Assembly: GCA_036274055.1 (NCBI GenBank)
Contig: DASUGM010000177.1
Location: forward strand, 1 to 30,150
Direction of reading: 5' to 3'
Length of the DNA: 30,150 nt
Origin: DASUGM01 sp036274055
GTDB taxonomy: Bacteria > Acidobacteriota > Vicinamibacteria > Vicinamibacterales > SCN-69-37
Below the pieces are notes generated by a model. It saw nothing but the letters and a program-made list of their open reading frames with translations. It made no database searches and had not been told where the DNA came from. The position numbers and the translations under genes were made by a program. This document shows positions 28,304-30,150 of this stretch, piece after piece. Each line of letters starts with the position of its first letter. Within the stretch, counting starts at the first letter, position 1.

Positions 28304-28334
28304 ACAAGCGGCAGGCTCCCCGCCTGCCGCTTGT
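28304..28334 (-). terminator. Intrinsic terminator of the sigma-factor operon
   Basis: ACAAGCGGCAGGC (28304-28316) pairs perfectly with 28322-28334 around a 5-base loop. On the minus strand the stem is followed by TACTTTTTCC, which serves as the U-rich tail. It ends the operon whose last gene stops at 28384. Confidence 0.8.
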
Positions 28335-28383
28335 CCCGGAAGGTGAATCCATCCGGCCACGCTTATGCGCGTAGCTTGTCGTG

Positions 28384-29505
28384 CTATTCGATTTTGCGCG
28401 CGGCGTCGAGGAACGCGCTGTTGAATGCTGGATTGCGCATCACATCCACGAGGTTCGTCTGGCTGAGCGCCGAGAGGAACGCGTCGTTGTTCAGCGCCGA
28501 CAGGAAGGTCGCGTCCCTGAACGCCGACAGCATCGCCGGATCGCGCATCACGTTCACGAACGCCGGCTCGCTCATCGCCGACACCAGAGCCGGCTTCGAC
28601 AGCATCTGTGCAAGTGCCGGCTGCTTGAGCGCCGCGATCATCGCGGGCTGATGAAGCGATTCGGCGAACGCCGGCACGCGCATCGCGTCGAGCGACGCCT
28701 TGTCAGCGAACACCAGCGCGATGGCCGCATCGGCCTGGATGGCGGACTGGAGTCCAGGAATTCTGAAGTACTCCTGCTGTCCCTTGCCGGACTTCCGCAT
28801 CATGTCCGCGAATCCCGGCTGCGCCATCGCCTCGAGAAACGCCGGTTTGCCGGCGGCGGCGGCGAAGGCGGGCACGCGAAGCGCGTCGAGGAAGGCCGGC
28901 TGACCAAGTGCCACCTCGATGTCCGATCCCTTGATCGCCGCCTGCATGTCCTGGTTCTGCATCGCGCCGAGCGCGGCCTTGCTGAAGAACGTCTCGCGGA
29001 ACGCCGCGTCGCTGCCGAGCCGCTTCAGCACCGCGCGCGTGTCCGGATTGCGCACGAGCCTGGCGAAGACGTCGCTCTGGATGAAGGTCTGAACGTCGGT
29101 GCTGCCGAGCTTGACGTCCTTCGACGACATCTGCGCGCCCTGGTAGCGCGTTGCCGCGCCGACCGTCGCTTCGGTCCCGTCAGTCGCCGGCGGGAAGCCC
29201 ATCAACCAGGCGGCGACAATCACCACCGCGCCAAGCGCCGCCGTGCCCAACAGGATCTTCTTCATGACGCTCACTCCTTCACGAGATGTTTCTCGACCGG
29301 CTGTCGGATCTACACCGCCGATCCGCGAAAAGTTGGCGGCGGTGGCATGTCGCGCCCGCCGCTCCCGCCACGAGAACGCCGCCTGGGCTTCGCTGACTCT
29401 TCGCATTACCGATGCGGCAAACCCCGGGGGCGGCCCCGCCTCGGTGCGGCGCGCACTGCCCAGCACATCGTCAATCCGGGGATCGTTCTCCTGATCCGTC
29501 ATCAC
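28384..29505 (-). CDS. Putative membrane-anchored anti-sigma factor with 9-residue repeat domain
   Basis: The 373-residue frame follows the ECF sigma gene after 15 bp. Residues 1-50 (DPRIDDVLGSARR, PPPGFAASVMRRVSEAQ) resemble the cytoplasmic start of anti-sigma-type proteins but carry no zinc ligands. A single membrane segment lies at about 84-103. The outside part (about 140-366) is a series of 9-residue units with consensus xPAhhxAhx (h hydrophobic), for example QPAMIAALK and EPAFVNVMR; ten units are contiguous at 277-366, and about twenty can be traced from residue 144 with some irregular ones. The pattern recalls STI1/DP-type helical repeats that bind hydrophobic peptides. A second start is likely at the ATG 29265 (MKKILLG), with AAGGAG 8 bases upstream, which would give a separate anchored repeat protein of 293 residues. 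Function is unknown. Confidence 0.7.
   Translation of the reverse strand: MMTDQENDPRIDDVLGSARRTEAGPPPGFAASVMRRVSEAQAAFSWRERRARHATAANFSRIGGVDPTAGRETSREGVSVMKKILLGTAALGAVVIVAAWLMGFPPATDGTEATVGAATRYQGAQMSSKDVKLGSTDVQTFIQSDVFARLVRNPDTRAVLKRLGSDAAFRETFFSKAALGAMQNQDMQAAIKGSDIEVALGQPAFLDALRVPAFAAAAGKPAFLEAMAQPGFADMMRKSGKGQQEYFRIPGLQSAIQADAAIALVFADKASLDAMRVPAFAESLHQPAMIAALKQPALAQMLSKPALVSAMSEPAFVNVMRDPAMLSAFRDATFLSALNNDAFLSALSQTNLVDVMRNPAFNSAFLDAARKIE
28408..28677 (-). repeat. 27-bp coding repeats (ten 9-residue units)
   Basis: This stretch encodes residues 277-366 of the preceding protein: ten consecutive 9-residue units with Pro-Ala at positions 2-3 in most units and hydrophobic residues at positions 4, 5 and 8. 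The last unit is NPAFNSAFL. Degenerate units continue to about 28956 and weaker ones to about 29076. Confidence 0.85.
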
Positions 29506-29520
29506 TCCCTCACTCCTCGC

Positions 29521-30048
29521 TCACCGGTCGGGCCCCAGGGCCGCTGCCAGCCGCTCCCGTGCCGTGAACAACCTCGACTTCACCGTCTTCTCCGGCACCC
29601 CGATCGTGTCGCTGATCTCCTGGTAGGAGAGCTCGGCAAAGTGCCGTAGAACCAGAACTTCCCGGTACTCCGGCGTCAACGTCATCAGCGCCGCCTGAAC
29701 GTGGTCGCGGCGCTCATGCGCGACGACCGCTTCGAACGACCCGCCGCTGACGGGCCCGTCTGTCAACGGCTCGGCATGGCGTCGCGTCCGCTTCACGTTC
29801 AGCGATTCGTTGACGACAATCCGGTAGATCCAGCTGAAAAACCGCTGCGCCGGATCGAACTGGTGAAGCTTGACGAAGGCGCGGACGAAAGCGTTTTGGG
29901 TCGCGTCCCGGGCATCTTCGTAGTCGCCGGTCAGCCGATACGCGACCGAAAACAGGACCCGTTCGTAACGTTTGACCAGGGGCTCGAACTGGCCGGAATC
30001 GCCCGCCAGACAACCGGCCACGCAGCGGGCATCGTCCTGATCCGTCAT
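29521..30048 (-). CDS. ECF (sigma-70 family, RpoE-like) sigma factor
   Basis: The 175-residue protein has region 2 (LVKRYERVLFSVAYRLTGDYEDARDATQNAFVRAF with the -10 binding part FFSWIYRIVVNESLNVKR) and region 4 with the helix-turn-helix SYQEISDTIGVPEKTVKSRLFTARERL. Regions 1.1 and 3 are absent, as in all ECF sigmas. ECF sigmas direct transcription of stress genes and are held by anti-sigma factors usually encoded next in the operon, which is the position of the 28384-29505 protein. The ATG at 30048 is preferred; an in-frame GTG at 30057 would add three residues. No Shine-Dalgarno is clear. A promoter-like TATAAG lies about 53 bases upstream. Confidence 0.93.
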   Translation of the reverse strand: MTDQDDARCVAGCLAGDSGQFEPLVKRYERVLFSVAYRLTGDYEDARDATQNAFVRAFVKLHQFDPAQRFFSWIYRIVVNESLNVKRTRRHAEPLTDGPVSGGSFEAVVAHERRDHVQAALMTLTPEYREVLVLRHFAELSYQEISDTIGVPEKTVKSRLFTARERLAAALGPDR

Positions 30049-30100
30049 GTAATACACGCCCGCCGGCCCTGAAGTTGGCGAGCGGTTGGCGAAGGCCGGA

Positions 30101-30106
30101 CTTATA
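30101..30106 (-). promoter_or_regulatory. Candidate -10 box for the sigma operon
   Basis: On the minus strand TGTGCTATAAG contains TATAAG with a nearby TG, giving a leader of about 45 bases before the ATG at 30048. No clear -35 is seen; an autoregulated ECF promoter could equally be present. Confidence 0.3.
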
Positions 30107-30117
30107 GCACAGTATGC

Positions 30118-30140
30118 GGGTCAGACTGGGGTCAGACCCC
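30118..30140. repeat. GGGTCAGAC / GGGGTCAGACCCC motif
   Basis: GGGTCAGACT is followed by GGGGTCAGACCCC, a near-palindrome sharing the 12-mer GGGTCAGACCCC with the 50-bp palindrome at 12897-12946. The element may continue past the window edge. Confidence 0.75.
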
Positions 30141-30150
30141 TGCCTCATCG

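Noticed and set aside
25696..28374. An 892-residue plus-strand open frame opposite the metalloprotease-barrel gene
   Set aside because: Arg/Asp/Val-rich shadow frame without domains, signal peptide or start signals.
28408..28956. Pentapeptide or leucine-rich repeat domain
   Set aside because: The period is nine residues with Pro-Ala, not five or 20-24, and the consensus does not fit either family.

Overview
The window reads as a piece of chromosome from a high-GC acidobacterium, most likely of the Vicinamibacteria (subdivision 6). This is inferred from two PadR-regulator/ADOP-permease pairs (ADOP = acidobacterial duplicated orphan permease), PQQ-like propeller proteins with acidobacterial architecture, a short reaction-centre-type cytochrome c, and many starts that lack a Shine-Dalgarno but carry a -10 box right at the start codon. 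I saw no rRNA, tRNA, CRISPR array, transposase or phage gene.

Layout. 1-3008 (minus): PadR regulator and an ADOP permease that runs off the left edge. 3146-4642 (plus): secreted PQQ-like propeller with an EF-hand pair. 4950-7358 (plus): GyrA/ParC-type topoisomerase subunit. 7458-8387 (plus): proline dehydrogenase. 8578-9939 (minus): second PQQ-like propeller. 10087-11307 (minus): two unassigned small proteins separated by a double terminator. 11469-12896 (plus): class II fumarase. 12988-15955 (plus): second PadR/ADOP pair. 16174-18369 (plus): c-type cytochrome, LytS-type sensor kinase and LytTR response regulator. 18520-23979 (plus): 2-oxoglutarate dehydrogenase E1 and E2, an OB-fold lipoprotein and an SRPBCC-like exported protein. 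24318-28275 (minus): PrsW-type intramembrane protease behind a 981-residue metalloprotease/propeller/outer-membrane-barrel protein. 28384-30048 (minus): ECF sigma factor followed by a membrane protein whose extracytoplasmic part is a run of 9-residue repeats.

How the genes fit together. Fumarase, 2-oxoglutarate dehydrogenase and proline dehydrogenase point to aerobic central carbon and amino-acid oxidation. The permeases, propellers, cytochrome, exported proteins and the protease pair form a cell-envelope group. Regulation is visible as PadR control of the permeases, a LytS/LytTR two-component pair (4-bp overlap) and an ECF sigma operon.

The most unusual feature lies between the genes. Most spacers longer than about 60 bp hold a long, usually imperfect, inverted repeat made of short repeated words, with a different sequence at almost every locus. 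Examples are 4646-4918, 8389-8575, 10631-10712, 12897-12946, 15961-16086, 22609-22721 and 24006-24314. The same kind of sequence appears in frame inside the interdomain linkers of SucA and SucB, at the SucA stop codon and in the signal peptide of the OB-fold lipoprotein. The other stand-outs are the 9-residue-repeat protein in the sigma operon, the three-part protease beside PrsW, and a cytochrome frame with no stop before the kinase gene.
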